Both the position numbers and the translations under genes were made by a program. Positions 36,450 through 44,874 of a stretch of 64,000 nucleotides of DNA are shown here, piece by piece. Below the pieces are notes generated by a model. The model saw nothing but the letters and a program-made list of their open reading frames with translations. It was not told the DNA's origin and ran no database searches. The stretch is taken from assembly GCA_958295685.1 (NCBI GenBank), contig OY282365.1:248001-312000 (forward strand), in the 5' to 3' direction. Every line of letters begins with the position of its first letter. Positions within the stretch are counted from its first letter, which is position 1. Source of the stretch: an uncultured Dehalococcoidia bacterium. GTDB taxonomy: Bacteria > Chloroflexota > Dehalococcoidia > Lucifugimonadales > CATQGZ01.

Positions 36450-36827
36450 ATGATGATGCGGAGACTTGGAATAGCGATAGTGGCTCTGCTGGTTCTGCTG
36501 GCGAGCACTGGGTGTTACTCTGGTGAAACAGGTGACAGGCTTCGTGTACATGTGGTTGGAGACACAGGCACGACAGTTACTGTTATCGTGCTAATCGCTA
36601 TCTTCGTTGCCATACTTTGGGTTGCAATCTCTATACACAATGGCATACGAGAGATCCGTGCTATCTCGTCTGATTGGAGAAGGTACTTGGCCGACGAAGA
36701 GGAGCGTCGACAGCAGAAGGAGGAGGAGCGGCCACAGAAGGAGGAATGTCCTGAGTGCGGACGAAGCGCGAACCTGGGACACGCATTCTGCATCCGATGC
36801 GGGACTCCACTCGAAGAGCGACGGTAA
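36450..36827 (+). CDS. Small membrane/lipoprotein-like protein with C-terminal zinc ribbon
   Basis: 125 residues. An N-terminal signal-like helix (LGIAIVALLVLLASTGC, a possible but imperfect lipobox) is followed by a second hydrophobic helix (VTVIVLIAIFVAILWVAISI), a charged Glu/Lys/Gln-rich stretch, and the ribbon CPECGRSANLGHAFCIRCG. The last 60 bases nearly match the ribbon-coding DNA of the CPBP protease at 31.45 kb. It is bracketed by the argD repeats, so it looks like a recently inserted cassette. Function unknown. Confidence 0.6.
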   Translation: MMMRRLGIAIVALLVLLASTGCYSGETGDRLRVHVVGDTGTTVTVIVLIAIFVAILWVAISIHNGIREIRAISSDWRRYLADEEERRQQKEEERPQKEECPECGRSANLGHAFCIRCGTPLEERR

Positions 36828-36839
36828 CAGGAACAAGGA

Positions 36840-36983
36840 CCTGCTGCTGGGGCTGCTCGGCCCGAACGCCATACGCATAATGCCGCCCCTGACGGTGGAC
36901 GAGTCCGAGATCGACGAGGCCGTCCAGCGGCTGGAGGCGGGGTTGGCGAGGGTGGCTGGGTGATACACTGCCATTGGAAGGGT
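36840..36983 (+). pseudogene. 144-bp direct repeat, copy 2: argD 3' fragment
   Basis: A perfect copy of the last 40 codons of argD with its stop and 23 bases of flank. It has no start of its own and is not expected to make a functional product. Perfect identity implies a recent event. Confidence 0.93.
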
Positions 36984-37047
36984 CCATGTAGTCCGTCATT
37001 CCGACTAATACTCGCCTTTAAGTTGACACAGATCGCGGGAGAATCTG

Positions 37048-39357
37048 ATGAATAGCATCGACATTGATCGCTTCCTGGCGCGGCTCAAAGAATTCGATGC
37101 TCTGCGCGATTCCGACACGATAAATCGTGGCACGGTTGACCGGATTCAGCCCGGATACGCCGATGACTGGCCGGCACAGCTTGATCCGGCAGTGCGCGAC
37201 GCTCTGGTCGGTACAGGTATTTCGCAGCCCTACCAGCACCAGGCCGACGCCATCGCCAAGTCGCTGAGTGGCGCGGACGTAGTGATGGAATCGCCGACGG
37301 CCAGCGGAAAGACGTTGGCGTTCACCGCGCCGATGCTTCACACACTGAAGCAAAATAAGGGTTCCCACGCGCTGATGATTTATCCTATGAAGGCATTGGC
37401 GTTCGACCAGCGGGAGCAAATCAGGCGGATTTGCAAACCGCTCGACATTGAATCGTGGCCCTACGACGGCGATACGGGAGAGGAACATAAAGGATTGTTT
37501 CGTCAAAATCCTCCCCATATATTACTAACCAATCCCGAATACTTGAACATGTCATTCTTGGGCAGCCGCGAGTCGTGGGATAAACATCCGGGAGGCGCTA
37601 GGTTTCTGCGTAATTTGCGATATGTTGTAATTGATGAGATGCACGAATACCGTGGCTTCTTTGGCAGCAACATGGCTCTTTTACTGCGGCGCTTCTTCTT
37701 GTATCTGAATCGTCTTGATGTACATCCGCAAGTATTTCTTTCCACCGCAACTTGTGCAAATCCCCAGGAGCACGCCAAATCTCTTACTGGACGTGATGTG
37801 GAGGTAGTATCCGCGAAGGAGGTGCTGCGTCCTCAGCGGAACTTCTTTTTCGTCAATCCTGAGATCCGGGACTTCCAATATGGGAATATCCTCAGACTGC
37901 GCATTGAGAAAGCTGCACTGACTGCCCTCGCAGAGGATTTGCAGGTCTTGGTATTTTGCCCAACGAAACGATTCCTGGAGGCGGCATTTGCCAGCTGTAA
38001 ACGCATGGCCAAAGAACATGGTTTGGAGCCTGAGCGCATATCCGCATTTCACGCTGATTTGACATCGGATAAGCGCCAAGATATCCAAGAAAAAATCAAG
38101 GCAGGCGAGATTCAAGTAGTGTTCACTACCAACGCATTGGAAATAGGACTGGACGTTGGCGGTCTGGATGGAGTTATATTGGCAGGTTTTCCACCCAGTA
38201 TAATGTCAGCCTGGCAGCAGATTGGGCGCGCTGGTCGAGGATGGGATAAGGACGCTCTTGTGCTGTTCTATGCCATGAATGATCCGATTGACCGTTTCTT
38301 TGTTGAAAACCTGAACGCTTTCCTGGAAAAGCCATTTGACGAACTGGTGGTTGATCCAGCCAATGAAGAGCTGATCAAGAGACATCTTCCCTCGCTTGTA
38401 GAAGAGACTGGCGGAAGGGTAGAGCCGGACGAAGAGGCTATACTAGGCAACCCGTTTTATAGTGCAGCAAGTGCTAACCGTGGGACAGTGCCTGCAGGTT
38501 TCAAACCACAGCCCATCCTGAATCTCCGCGGAGGTATCGGGCAATCGTTCAAGTTGAAGCGAAACAACGACGAATTAGGTCAAATCTCGGCCATGAGGCG
38601 ATTCCGCGAAGCCTATATTGGAGCCATCTTTCCTTTCTTCGGCCAGCGTTATCACGTGAGGTCCCATGAGGAACAGGCTATCACTCTTGAAGATTCTGAC
38701 CAACACCTGAGGACTGATCCAGGATTTTTTACGGTGCTTTCGAAATCAAAGATATTTGACGCTCTTGGCTACCGAGGCTTTGAAATCTACTACGGTTCCA
38801 TCAGCATGGTAGTGAACTTTGCTGGTTATAAATTGGTGGACGATCGGACGGAAGAAATCATCAGGACAGGGGGTGACAATGATGCCCTTTACCTGAACAA
38901 TCTACACTCGTTCTGGATTGACATTCCACAACCCCGACCGCCCTGTCCTCCATCAGCGATAAGCAAAGCTGCCGTCGCTGGAATTGGCGCTGTGGAGCAT
39001 ATGATTCGCGTGGGCACAATGTTCATGATACCGGCAGACCGGTTCGACACCAGCACTTACTCGACGCCTAGTAGTGAACCATCCGCTTACTGTTACGAAA
39101 ACTATGCCGGAGGAATCGGCGTAGCGAAAAAGTTGTTCAGCGCGTGGAGTGTCGCTCTGGAGAAGGGAGTTGAAGTCGCCCGTAGCTGCTCGTGTTTGAA
39201 GGGCTGTCAGAACTGCATCGAACCCGCCAAGTCGTGGAACATCAGCAATGCGGACATCGACAAAGTGAAGGGCATCGAGTTGGCAGAGGGACTCCTGGAA
39301 GCGGTATCCAATGGCCCCGACCGGGAATTCCAGGACGGCCTCATGATTCCTATCTAA
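37048..39357 (+). CDS. DEAD/DEAH helicase with DUF1998 zinc-binding C-terminus (MrfA/Hrq1-like)
   Basis: Superfamily 2 helicase, 769 residues. Motif I is ESPTASGKTLAFTAPML, motif II VIDEMHEYRGFFGSN (DEMH in place of DEAH), motif III LSTATCANP, motif V TTNALEIGLDVGGLDGVIL and motif VI QQIGRAGRGWDKD. The C-terminus has SCSCLKGCQNC, the four-cysteine DUF1998 site of MrfA (YprA), which repairs mitomycin C-type damage with a partner nuclease in Bacillus (family knowledge). No MrfB-like nuclease is adjacent. AT-richer than its neighbours and lodged inside the arg cluster, so it was probably acquired. The ATG follows GGGAG. Confidence 0.85.
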   Translation: MNSIDIDRFLARLKEFDALRDSDTINRGTVDRIQPGYADDWPAQLDPAVRDALVGTGISQPYQHQADAIAKSLSGADVVMESPTASGKTLAFTAPMLHTLKQNKGSHALMIYPMKALAFDQREQIRRICKPLDIESWPYDGDTGEEHKGLFRQNPPHILLTNPEYLNMSFLGSRESWDKHPGGARFLRNLRYVVIDEMHEYRGFFGSNMALLLRRFFLYLNRLDVHPQVFLSTATCANPQEHAKSLTGRDVEVVSAKEVLRPQRNFFFVNPEIRDFQYGNILRLRIEKAALTALAEDLQVLVFCPTKRFLEAAFASCKRMAKEHGLEPERISAFHADLTSDKRQDIQEKIKAGEIQVVFTTNALEIGLDVGGLDGVILAGFPPSIMSAWQQIGRAGRGWDKDALVLFYAMNDPIDRFFVENLNAFLEKPFDELVVDPANEELIKRHLPSLVEETGGRVEPDEEAILGNPFYSAASANRGTVPAGFKPQPILNLRGGIGQSFKLKRNNDELGQISAMRRFREAYIGAIFPFFGQRYHVRSHEEQAITLEDSDQHLRTDPGFFTVLSKSKIFDALGYRGFEIYYGSISMVVNFAGYKLVDDRTEEIIRTGGDNDALYLNNLHSFWIDIPQPRPPCPPSAISKAAVAGIGAVEHMIRVGTMFMIPADRFDTSTYSTPSSEPSAYCYENYAGGIGVAKKLFSAWSVALEKGVEVARSCSCLKGCQNCIEPAKSWNISNADIDKVKGIELAEGLLEAVSNGPDREFQDGLMIPI

Positions 39358-39365
39358 GGATTGAA

Positions 39366-39605
39366 ATGAACTCAGCCTCTGGAGTGAATACCGTGATTCC
39401 GCGCATCGCCGACATGAGGCATATCGCCGATTACAGGATTTGGCTGAGATTCGAGGATGGGAAAGAGGGAGAGATCGACCTGAAAGCCGAGTTGTGGGGG
39501 GAGATGTTCAGGCCGCTCACGCAGCAGGACCTCTTCAAGACTGCCGAGATCAATCGAGAGACCAACGCGGTATGCTGGAGCAACGGGGCCGACCTGGCCC
39601 CGTGA
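39366..39605 (+). CDS. DUF2442 family protein
   Basis: 79 residues; the conserved part begins PRIADMRHIADYRIWLRFEDGKEGEIDLKAEL and ends WSNGADLAP, typical of DUF2442. Members often sit with DUF4160 partners in toxin-antitoxin-like pairs, but no partner is present here. It starts 9 bases after the helicase stop. It precedes argG by 18 bases. Confidence 0.75.
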   Translation: MNSASGVNTVIPRIADMRHIADYRIWLRFEDGKEGEIDLKAELWGEMFRPLTQQDLFKTAEINRETNAVCWSNGADLAP

Positions 39606-39623
39606 GAGGCGTGTAGACCTACC

Positions 39624-40886
39624 ATGAACTGGCGCGAGCTCAGGGACAGCGGCGTTACGACGCTCGGCGGCGCGGCCTCCGGCGGCCTGGACAGCTGCAC
39701 GGTCGCCCACTGGCTGAGCGGCAAGGGTTTCGAGGTCAGCTGCTTCACGGTCGATCTGGGTCAGCCGGACGAGGAGAACGTCGACGCCATCGCCGACAGG
39801 ATGATCGGGAGCGGCGCGGCCGACGCGGTCATCGTACCCGGCCGTGAGGCTCTCGCCGAGGCCGGGCTGAAGGTGATTCAGTCGCAGGCCCGCTACGAGG
39901 GGGGCTACTGGAACACCACGGGCATAGCTCGCCCTGTCACGGTCAGGGCGATCCTGCCGGAGCTCGAGAGGCGCGGCGCGGGCGCGCTGTTTCACGGGGC
40001 GACGGGGCGCGGCAACGACCAGGTGCGCTTCCAGCTGGCGGCCAACATGCTGGCGCCCGACGTGAAGGTCTACGCGCCCTGGCGCGACCCGGAGTTCGTG
40101 GACGAGTTCCCCGGCAGGCGGCAGATGCTGGACTACTGCGAGGCCAACGACGTCCCGATCAGGCCGGCGGCCGAGGCGCGCTACTCGACGGACGCCAACC
40201 TGCTCGGCCTGACGCACGAGGCGGGCGACCTGGAGGACGTGACGCTGCCGCCCGGGTTCGTGGAGCCCGGGATGGGCGTCTGGGCGTGGGACGCCCCCGA
40301 CCGGCACGAGGCGGTCAGCGTCCGCTGGGACGAGGGCGCGCCGGTCGAGCTGAACGGCCGACCGCTCGACACGACCGCCATGTTCGAGGAGGCCAACCGT
40401 GTCGCCGGCAGTCACGGGGTGGGGATCGGCACGCACGTGGTGGAGAACCGTTTCGTGGGCGTCAAGTCGCGCGGACTCTACGAGGCCCCGGGCATGGAGC
40501 TTCTGGGCCGCTCCTATGAGTATCTGCTTCAGTTCGTTCTGGACAGGCGGGCGCGGGAGCTCTTCGACCTGCTGTCGGGTGTCATAAGCGTCCAGATATA
40601 CCAGGGTTACTGGCTCGACCTGGCGACGAGCGCGGCTCTGGCGGCCCTGGAGCCGATCACGAAGCTGGTTTCGGGTACGGTGGTCGTGCGGCTCTACAAG
40701 GGAGCGGTCTACTTCGAGGCGATAGACGAGGCCGACGGCCCCGTCCTGCACTCGCTGTACACGGACGACTCGTCGATGGAGGCGATGGGCAGCTACGACC
40801 ACGCCGACGCGGAGGGGTTCCTGAAGGTGCTCGGCATATCGGCCAAGAACTTCGGCGGCCGGCAGTTTCCGTCGCTGGGGCGCTGA
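39624..40886 (+). CDS. argG: Argininosuccinate synthase
   Basis: Condenses citrulline and aspartate using ATP. The PP-loop reads GGAASGGLDSCTVAHWL (usual SGGLDTS), then FTVDLGQPDEENVD, GYWNTTGIARPVTV, GATGRGNDQVRF and RYSTDANLLGLTHEAGDLEDV; ENRFVGVKSRGLYEAPGMELL closes the core. The pattern is that of the longer E. coli-type subfamily. 420 residues. Separated from argD by the inserted island but still in order before argH. Confidence 0.9.
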   Translation: MNWRELRDSGVTTLGGAASGGLDSCTVAHWLSGKGFEVSCFTVDLGQPDEENVDAIADRMIGSGAADAVIVPGREALAEAGLKVIQSQARYEGGYWNTTGIARPVTVRAILPELERRGAGALFHGATGRGNDQVRFQLAANMLAPDVKVYAPWRDPEFVDEFPGRRQMLDYCEANDVPIRPAAEARYSTDANLLGLTHEAGDLEDVTLPPGFVEPGMGVWAWDAPDRHEAVSVRWDEGAPVELNGRPLDTTAMFEEANRVAGSHGVGIGTHVVENRFVGVKSRGLYEAPGMELLGRSYEYLLQFVLDRRARELFDLLSGVISVQIYQGYWLDLATSAALAALEPITKLVSGTVVVRLYKGAVYFEAIDEADGPVLHSLYTDDSSMEAMGSYDHADAEGFLKVLGISAKNFGGRQFPSLGR

Positions 40887-40889
40887 CTG

Positions 40890-41360
40890 ATGATCCACGA
40901 CGGCAGGGACACGTTCGGCGGCTACCTCGAGGACTTCTCGCCGGGCCAGGTGTTCAGGCACTGGCCGGGCAAGACCATAACCGAGGCCGACAACCACCTC
41001 TTCTCGCTGCTCACGATGAACGACAACCCGCTCCACATCGACGAGAACTACATGAAGGACCACCAGCATGGCCGGATACTGGTGGCCGGGCCTCTGGTCA
41101 TCAGCCTGCTGGTCGGGATGAGCGTGCGCGACACGTCCGGCAGGGCGATTGCGAACCTCGAGTACGAGAGGATCACCCACGACGCGCCGGTCTTCCAGGG
41201 CGACACGATATACGGCGAGAGTGAGATACTGGAGACGCGGGCGTCGCGGAGCCGCCCTGACCGCGGTATCGTGTACATGGAGAGCCGCGCCTTCAATCAG
41301 CGAGGCGAGAAGGTCGTGACCCTCCGGCGCCGGTTCCTGACGCCGAGGAGAGGGGGTTAG
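40890..41360 (+). CDS. MaoC-like (R)-specific enoyl-CoA hydratase/dehydratase
   Basis: 156-residue hotdog-fold protein. The hydratase motif is seen in LFSLLTMNDNPLHIDENYM (Asp/His dyad region), followed by RILVAGPLVISLLVGM. It begins FSPGQVFRHWPGKTITEAD, similar to mesaconyl-CoA-hydratase-like members. It begins 4 bases after argG and lies between argG and argH. It has no known place in arginine synthesis, so it is probably a passenger of the operon. Confidence 0.83.
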   Translation: MIHDGRDTFGGYLEDFSPGQVFRHWPGKTITEADNHLFSLLTMNDNPLHIDENYMKDHQHGRILVAGPLVISLLVGMSVRDTSGRAIANLEYERITHDAPVFQGDTIYGESEILETRASRSRPDRGIVYMESRAFNQRGEKVVTLRRRFLTPRRGG

Positions 41361-41363
41361 GTC

Positions 41364-41441
41364 ATGGACGCCACGGCCCTGGAGCCGCTCGGCTATGAGG
41401 CCGATCCCGTGAACGGCCGGCCGAAGCGCGTGGAATGCTGA
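41364..41441 (+). other. Short open frame between MaoC and argH
   Basis: Twenty-five codons starting MDATALEPLGYEADPVNG and ending KRVEC. Begins 4 bases after the MaoC stop. It may be the remains of the missing argH N-terminus region or a small coupling peptide; there is no homology I recognise. Confidence 0.25.
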
Positions 41442-41453
41442 TGCCGTAGGCCC

Positions 41454-42803
41454 ATGGAACCGACCGCGCGCGGCTACGGCGTATCGCTCCACTACGACCG
41501 GCGCCTGTACAGGCAGGACATCGCTGGCTCCTTGGCGCACGTCCGTATGCTCGCGCGCCAGGGGATCATCACGGAGGAGGACGCCCGGGCGATCGGGGAC
41601 GCGCTCGTCGAGATACTCGAGGAGATCGAGGCGGGGGACTTCCCGTGGCGGGACGATCTGGAGGACATCCACATGAACGTGGAGCGCCGCCTCTTCGAGA
41701 AGATCGGCGACGCTGCGGGGCGTCTGCACACGGCGCGCTCCCGTAACGACCAGGTGGCGCTGGACGTTCGGATGTATACCAGGGACGCGGTGAGCCGGAC
41801 GCTCCAGGCGCTGCGGCGCCTCCGCACCGCGCTCGTGGACAAGGCCGAGGCCAACGATCGGGCGGTGATGCCCGGCTACACCCACGTTCAGAGGGCGCAG
41901 CCGGTGCTGTTCGCTCACCACATGCTCGCCTACTTCGAGATGCTGGGTCGGGACCGCTCGCGCTTTCTCCAGGTCTATCGGATGGCGGACGTGATGCCGC
42001 TGGGCAGCGGCGCGCTGGCGGGTGCGGCCTATCCGATAGACCGCGACGGCGTTGCCCGCGAGCTCGGCTTCGCCTCGGTATCGGCCAACAGCATGGACTC
42101 GGTGGCCGACAGGGACTTCATGATCGATTATCACGCCGCGGCGGCTGTGTGCATGATGCACCTTTCGCGGCTGGCCGAGGAGCTCGTCTTGTGGTCGACC
42201 AGCGAGTTCGCGTTCGTCCGCCTGGGCGACGAGCACACCACCGGCAGCAGCATGATGCCGCAGAAGCGCAACCCAGACTTTGCGGAGATCGCAAGAGGGA
42301 AGACCGGCAGGGTCTACGGCCACCTGGTCGGACTGCTGACCGTCATGAAGGGCCTGCCGCTCACCTACAACCGCGACATGCAGGAGGACAAGGAGGGCTT
42401 CTTCGACACCGTGGACACCCTGCTGGCGACCCTCGGAATCTTCGCCGAGATGATCGCCGGGATGCGGGTCGACGCGGGCCGCATGAGAGACGCCGCCGCT
42501 GACAGCCATCTGCTCGCCACCGATATAGCCGACTACCTGGTGGGGAAGGGCATGCCCTTCCGTGAGGCGCACGGGGTGGCGGCGCGGCTCTCCCGGCACG
42601 CCGCGGCGGAGGGCGCGCGCTTCGACGCGATCCCGATGGACACCTACCGGCGCTTCTCGGACCTCTTCGGCCCGGACGTGTTCGAGATAACGGTGGACAC
42701 GTCGGTGGCCGACCGAGACGTGCCGGGAGGGACCGCTTTCGGGCGGGTCTCACAGGCCATCGCCGCCGCCAGGGTGAAGCTGGAGGCCGAGAATGAAGAC
42801 TAG
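41454..42803 (+). CDS. argH: Argininosuccinate lyase (short N-terminus)
   Basis: Cleaves argininosuccinate to arginine and fumarate. Clear blocks are DRRLYRQDIAGSLAHVRML, EDIHMNVERRLFEKIGDAAGRLHTARSRNDQVALD, MPGYTHVQRAQPVLFAHH and the signature HTTGSSMMPQKRNPDFAE. The usual start LWGGRF... is absent: the protein begins 12 residues before LHYDRRLY. The ribosome site is weak. The gene may use a shortened start or may have a frameshift in the first 60 bases. Confidence 0.9.
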   Translation: MEPTARGYGVSLHYDRRLYRQDIAGSLAHVRMLARQGIITEEDARAIGDALVEILEEIEAGDFPWRDDLEDIHMNVERRLFEKIGDAAGRLHTARSRNDQVALDVRMYTRDAVSRTLQALRRLRTALVDKAEANDRAVMPGYTHVQRAQPVLFAHHMLAYFEMLGRDRSRFLQVYRMADVMPLGSGALAGAAYPIDRDGVARELGFASVSANSMDSVADRDFMIDYHAAAAVCMMHLSRLAEELVLWSTSEFAFVRLGDEHTTGSSMMPQKRNPDFAEIARGKTGRVYGHLVGLLTVMKGLPLTYNRDMQEDKEGFFDTVDTLLATLGIFAEMIAGMRVDAGRMRDAAADSHLLATDIADYLVGKGMPFREAHGVAARLSRHAAAEGARFDAIPMDTYRRFSDLFGPDVFEITVDTSVADRDVPGGTAFGRVSQAIAAARVKLEAENED

Positions 42804-43479
42804 CCCGGCAATCAAGATCGCGCCGTCGATACTCTCGGCCGACTTCTCCAGGCTAGGGGAGCAGGTGCTGGAGGCTGCCGAGGGCGGCGCCGACTACATC
42901 CACGTCGACGTCATGGACGGCCGCTTCGTGCCCAACCTGACCGTCGGCCCTGAGGTCGTGCGGGCGATCAGACCCTGGACCGACGTCCCCCTGGACGTGC
43001 ACATGATGGTGATCGAGCCGGAGCGGTTCGCCGCGCGGTTCGCCGAGGCCGGCGCGGACATCGTCACCGTCCACGCGGAGGCGTGCACTCACCTTCACAA
43101 GACCGTTCGGCTGATCGCGGAGGCCGGGGCGAGGCCGGGCGTTGCGATCAACCCCGCCACTCCAGTATCCGCGGTCGAGGAGATAATCGGCGCGGTCGAT
43201 CAGGTGCTGGTGATGTCGGTCGATCCGGGGTTCGGCGGCCAGAGCTTCATCGAAGGCTCCGTGGACAAGATCAGGCGCGTGCGCGCGCTGATCGACGGAC
43301 GGGGGGTCGACGTCGACCTGGAGGTGGACGGGGGCATAAGCGCCGAGACGGCCGGCCGCGCCGCGGGCGCGGGGGCCAACGTCCTGGTGGCCGGATCGGC
43401 CGTGTTCAACGACAGCGCAGCCGTCGCCGACGCGATAGCGCGCATCAGGGCCGCCGCCGCGCAGGGCTCGCGCCCGTAG
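42793..43479 (+). CDS. rpe: Ribulose-phosphate 3-epimerase
   Basis: Interconverts ribulose 5-phosphate and xylulose 5-phosphate. IAPSILSADFSRLGEQV, YIHVDVMDGRFVPNLTVGP, DVHMMVIEPERF, VHAEACTHLHKT, MSVDPGFGGQSFI and LEVDGGISAETAG cover the metal and phosphate sites. 228 residues. It overlaps argH by 11 bases, so it is translated from the same message. Confidence 0.95.
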   Translation: MKTSPAIKIAPSILSADFSRLGEQVLEAAEGGADYIHVDVMDGRFVPNLTVGPEVVRAIRPWTDVPLDVHMMVIEPERFAARFAEAGADIVTVHAEACTHLHKTVRLIAEAGARPGVAINPATPVSAVEEIIGAVDQVLVMSVDPGFGGQSFIEGSVDKIRRVRALIDGRGVDVDLEVDGGISAETAGRAAGAGANVLVAGSAVFNDSAAVADAIARIRAAAAQGSRP

Positions 43480-43495
43480 CCGGCGGGTAACGCTC

Positions 43496-44779
43496 CTACC
43501 GAAGCGCCAGCGCGCGCCGCGCGGCCTCCACGGTGGCCTCGATCTCCTCGGGCCCGTGAGCCGTCGAGACGAACATGGCCTCGAACGGCGAGGGCGGCAG
43601 GTATACGCCCTCCTCCAGCATCCGGTGGAAGAACCGCGCGAAGGCGTCCCTGTCGCAGCCGGACACGGCGGCCCACCCGGTCACCTCGTCCGCGCTGAAG
43701 AACACGGTCATCATCGACCCGACGCGGTTGATCCGGACAGGGACGTCGGCCTCCGCGAAGGCGTCCCGGAGGCCCGACTCCAGCAAGGCCGAGGCAGATT
43801 CCAGGGCTTCATAGACGCCGGGCCGGCTCAACGCCTCCAGCGTCCTGGCCCCCGCGGCCATTGCCACCGGATTGCCCGACAGGGTGCCCGCCTGGTACAT
43901 CGGACCCAGCGGCGAGACCGTCTCCATGACCTCGCGCCCGCCGCCGTACGCGCCCACCGGCATTCCTCCTCCGATCACCTTGCCGAGGCACGTGACGTCC
44001 GGCTCGACTCCGTAGATCCCCTGAGCTCCTCCGTATCCGACGCGGAACCCGGTGATCACCTCGTCGAACACCAGCAGCGCGCCGCATCTCGCCGTCAATT
44101 CCCGCAGCCCTTCAAGGAAGCCGGGCTGGGGCGGCACGACGCCCATGTTCCCTGCGACCGGCTCCACGATGACGCAGGCCACGTCATCGGCGTGGCGCTC
44201 CAGGTGAGCCTCCACACTGTCGAGGTCGTTGTAGCGCGCCGTCAGCGTGTCACGGGCGAACGACCCTGTTACGCCCGCGCTGTCCGGCACGCCGTGTGAC
44301 AGGGCGCCGGACCCCGCCGCCACCAGCAGAGCGTCGGTGTGTCCGTGGTATCCGCCCTCGAACTTCACGATCTTGCCGCGCCGCGTGTACGCCCTGGCCA
44401 GCCTGAGCGCGCTCATCGCGGCCTCCGTGCCGGAGCTGACGAACCTGACCATCTCCAGGGACGGCAGGGCGTCCAGAACCATGCCGGCGAGCGCGTTCTC
44501 GATCTCGGTCGGCGCGCCGAAGCTGGTCCCGTTCTCGGCCGCCGACTTCACGGCCTCCACCACTTCGGGATGGGCGTGGCCCAATATCAGAGGCCCCCAC
44601 GAGCAGACGTAGTCGATATACTCGCTGCCGTCCGCGTCGCGGACGCGGGGGCCGGAGCCTCGTTCGATGAACAGCGGCTCGCCGCCGACGGCGTTCCAGG
44701 CGCGGGCGGGGCTGTTGACGCCTCCAGGCATGAGGCCGCGCGCGGCGGCGTAGAGCTCTCTCGATCTTCGACGGCTCAC
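43496..44779 (-). CDS. hemL: Glutamate-1-semialdehyde 2,1-aminomutase
   Basis: PLP/PMP enzyme making 5-aminolevulinate for the C5 tetrapyrrole route. The PLP lysine lies in DVTCLGKVIGGGMPVGAYGG; FVSSGTEAAMSALRLARAYT, FEGGYHGHTDALLVAAGSG, LLVFDEVITGFRVG and MYQAGTLSGNPVAMAAG are diagnostic. The GTG at 44779 (after AGGGTG) fits homology (SRRRSRELYAAARGLMPGGVNSP). The open frame continues to an ATG at 44815. It is convergent with rpe and divergent from tsaD. Confidence 0.94.
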   Translation of the reverse strand: MSRRRSRELYAAARGLMPGGVNSPARAWNAVGGEPLFIERGSGPRVRDADGSEYIDYVCSWGPLILGHAHPEVVEAVKSAAENGTSFGAPTEIENALAGMVLDALPSLEMVRFVSSGTEAAMSALRLARAYTRRGKIVKFEGGYHGHTDALLVAAGSGALSHGVPDSAGVTGSFARDTLTARYNDLDSVEAHLERHADDVACVIVEPVAGNMGVVPPQPGFLEGLRELTARCGALLVFDEVITGFRVGYGGAQGIYGVEPDVTCLGKVIGGGMPVGAYGGGREVMETVSPLGPMYQAGTLSGNPVAMAAGARTLEALSRPGVYEALESASALLESGLRDAFAEADVPVRINRVGSMMTVFFSADEVTGWAAVSGCDRDAFARFFHRMLEEGVYLPPSPFEAMFVSTAHGPEEIEATVEAARRALALR

Positions 44780-44834
44780 ACTGTCACCCTGATGCGCTGA
44801 GTCTCGACACATCATAGCACCGACCGCAGAGTCG

Positions 44835-44863
44835 TTGACAGGGGACGGGTAGGCTCATAGACT
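44835..44863 (+). promoter_or_regulatory. tsaD promoter
   Basis: TTGACA, 17 bp, TAGACT; the ATG is 11 bases after the -10 box, leaving almost no leader. Confidence 0.65.
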
Positions 44864-44874
44864 GCTCGCGGCGT

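Noticed and set aside
36607..36963. 118-codon frame ending in the argD copy
   Set aside because: It crosses the ribbon gene in another frame and ends in the duplicated argD tail; a by-product of the repeat.
39372..42599. 1075-codon minus-strand frame
   Set aside because: It is antisense to argG, MaoC and argH; high GC leaves such shadows open.
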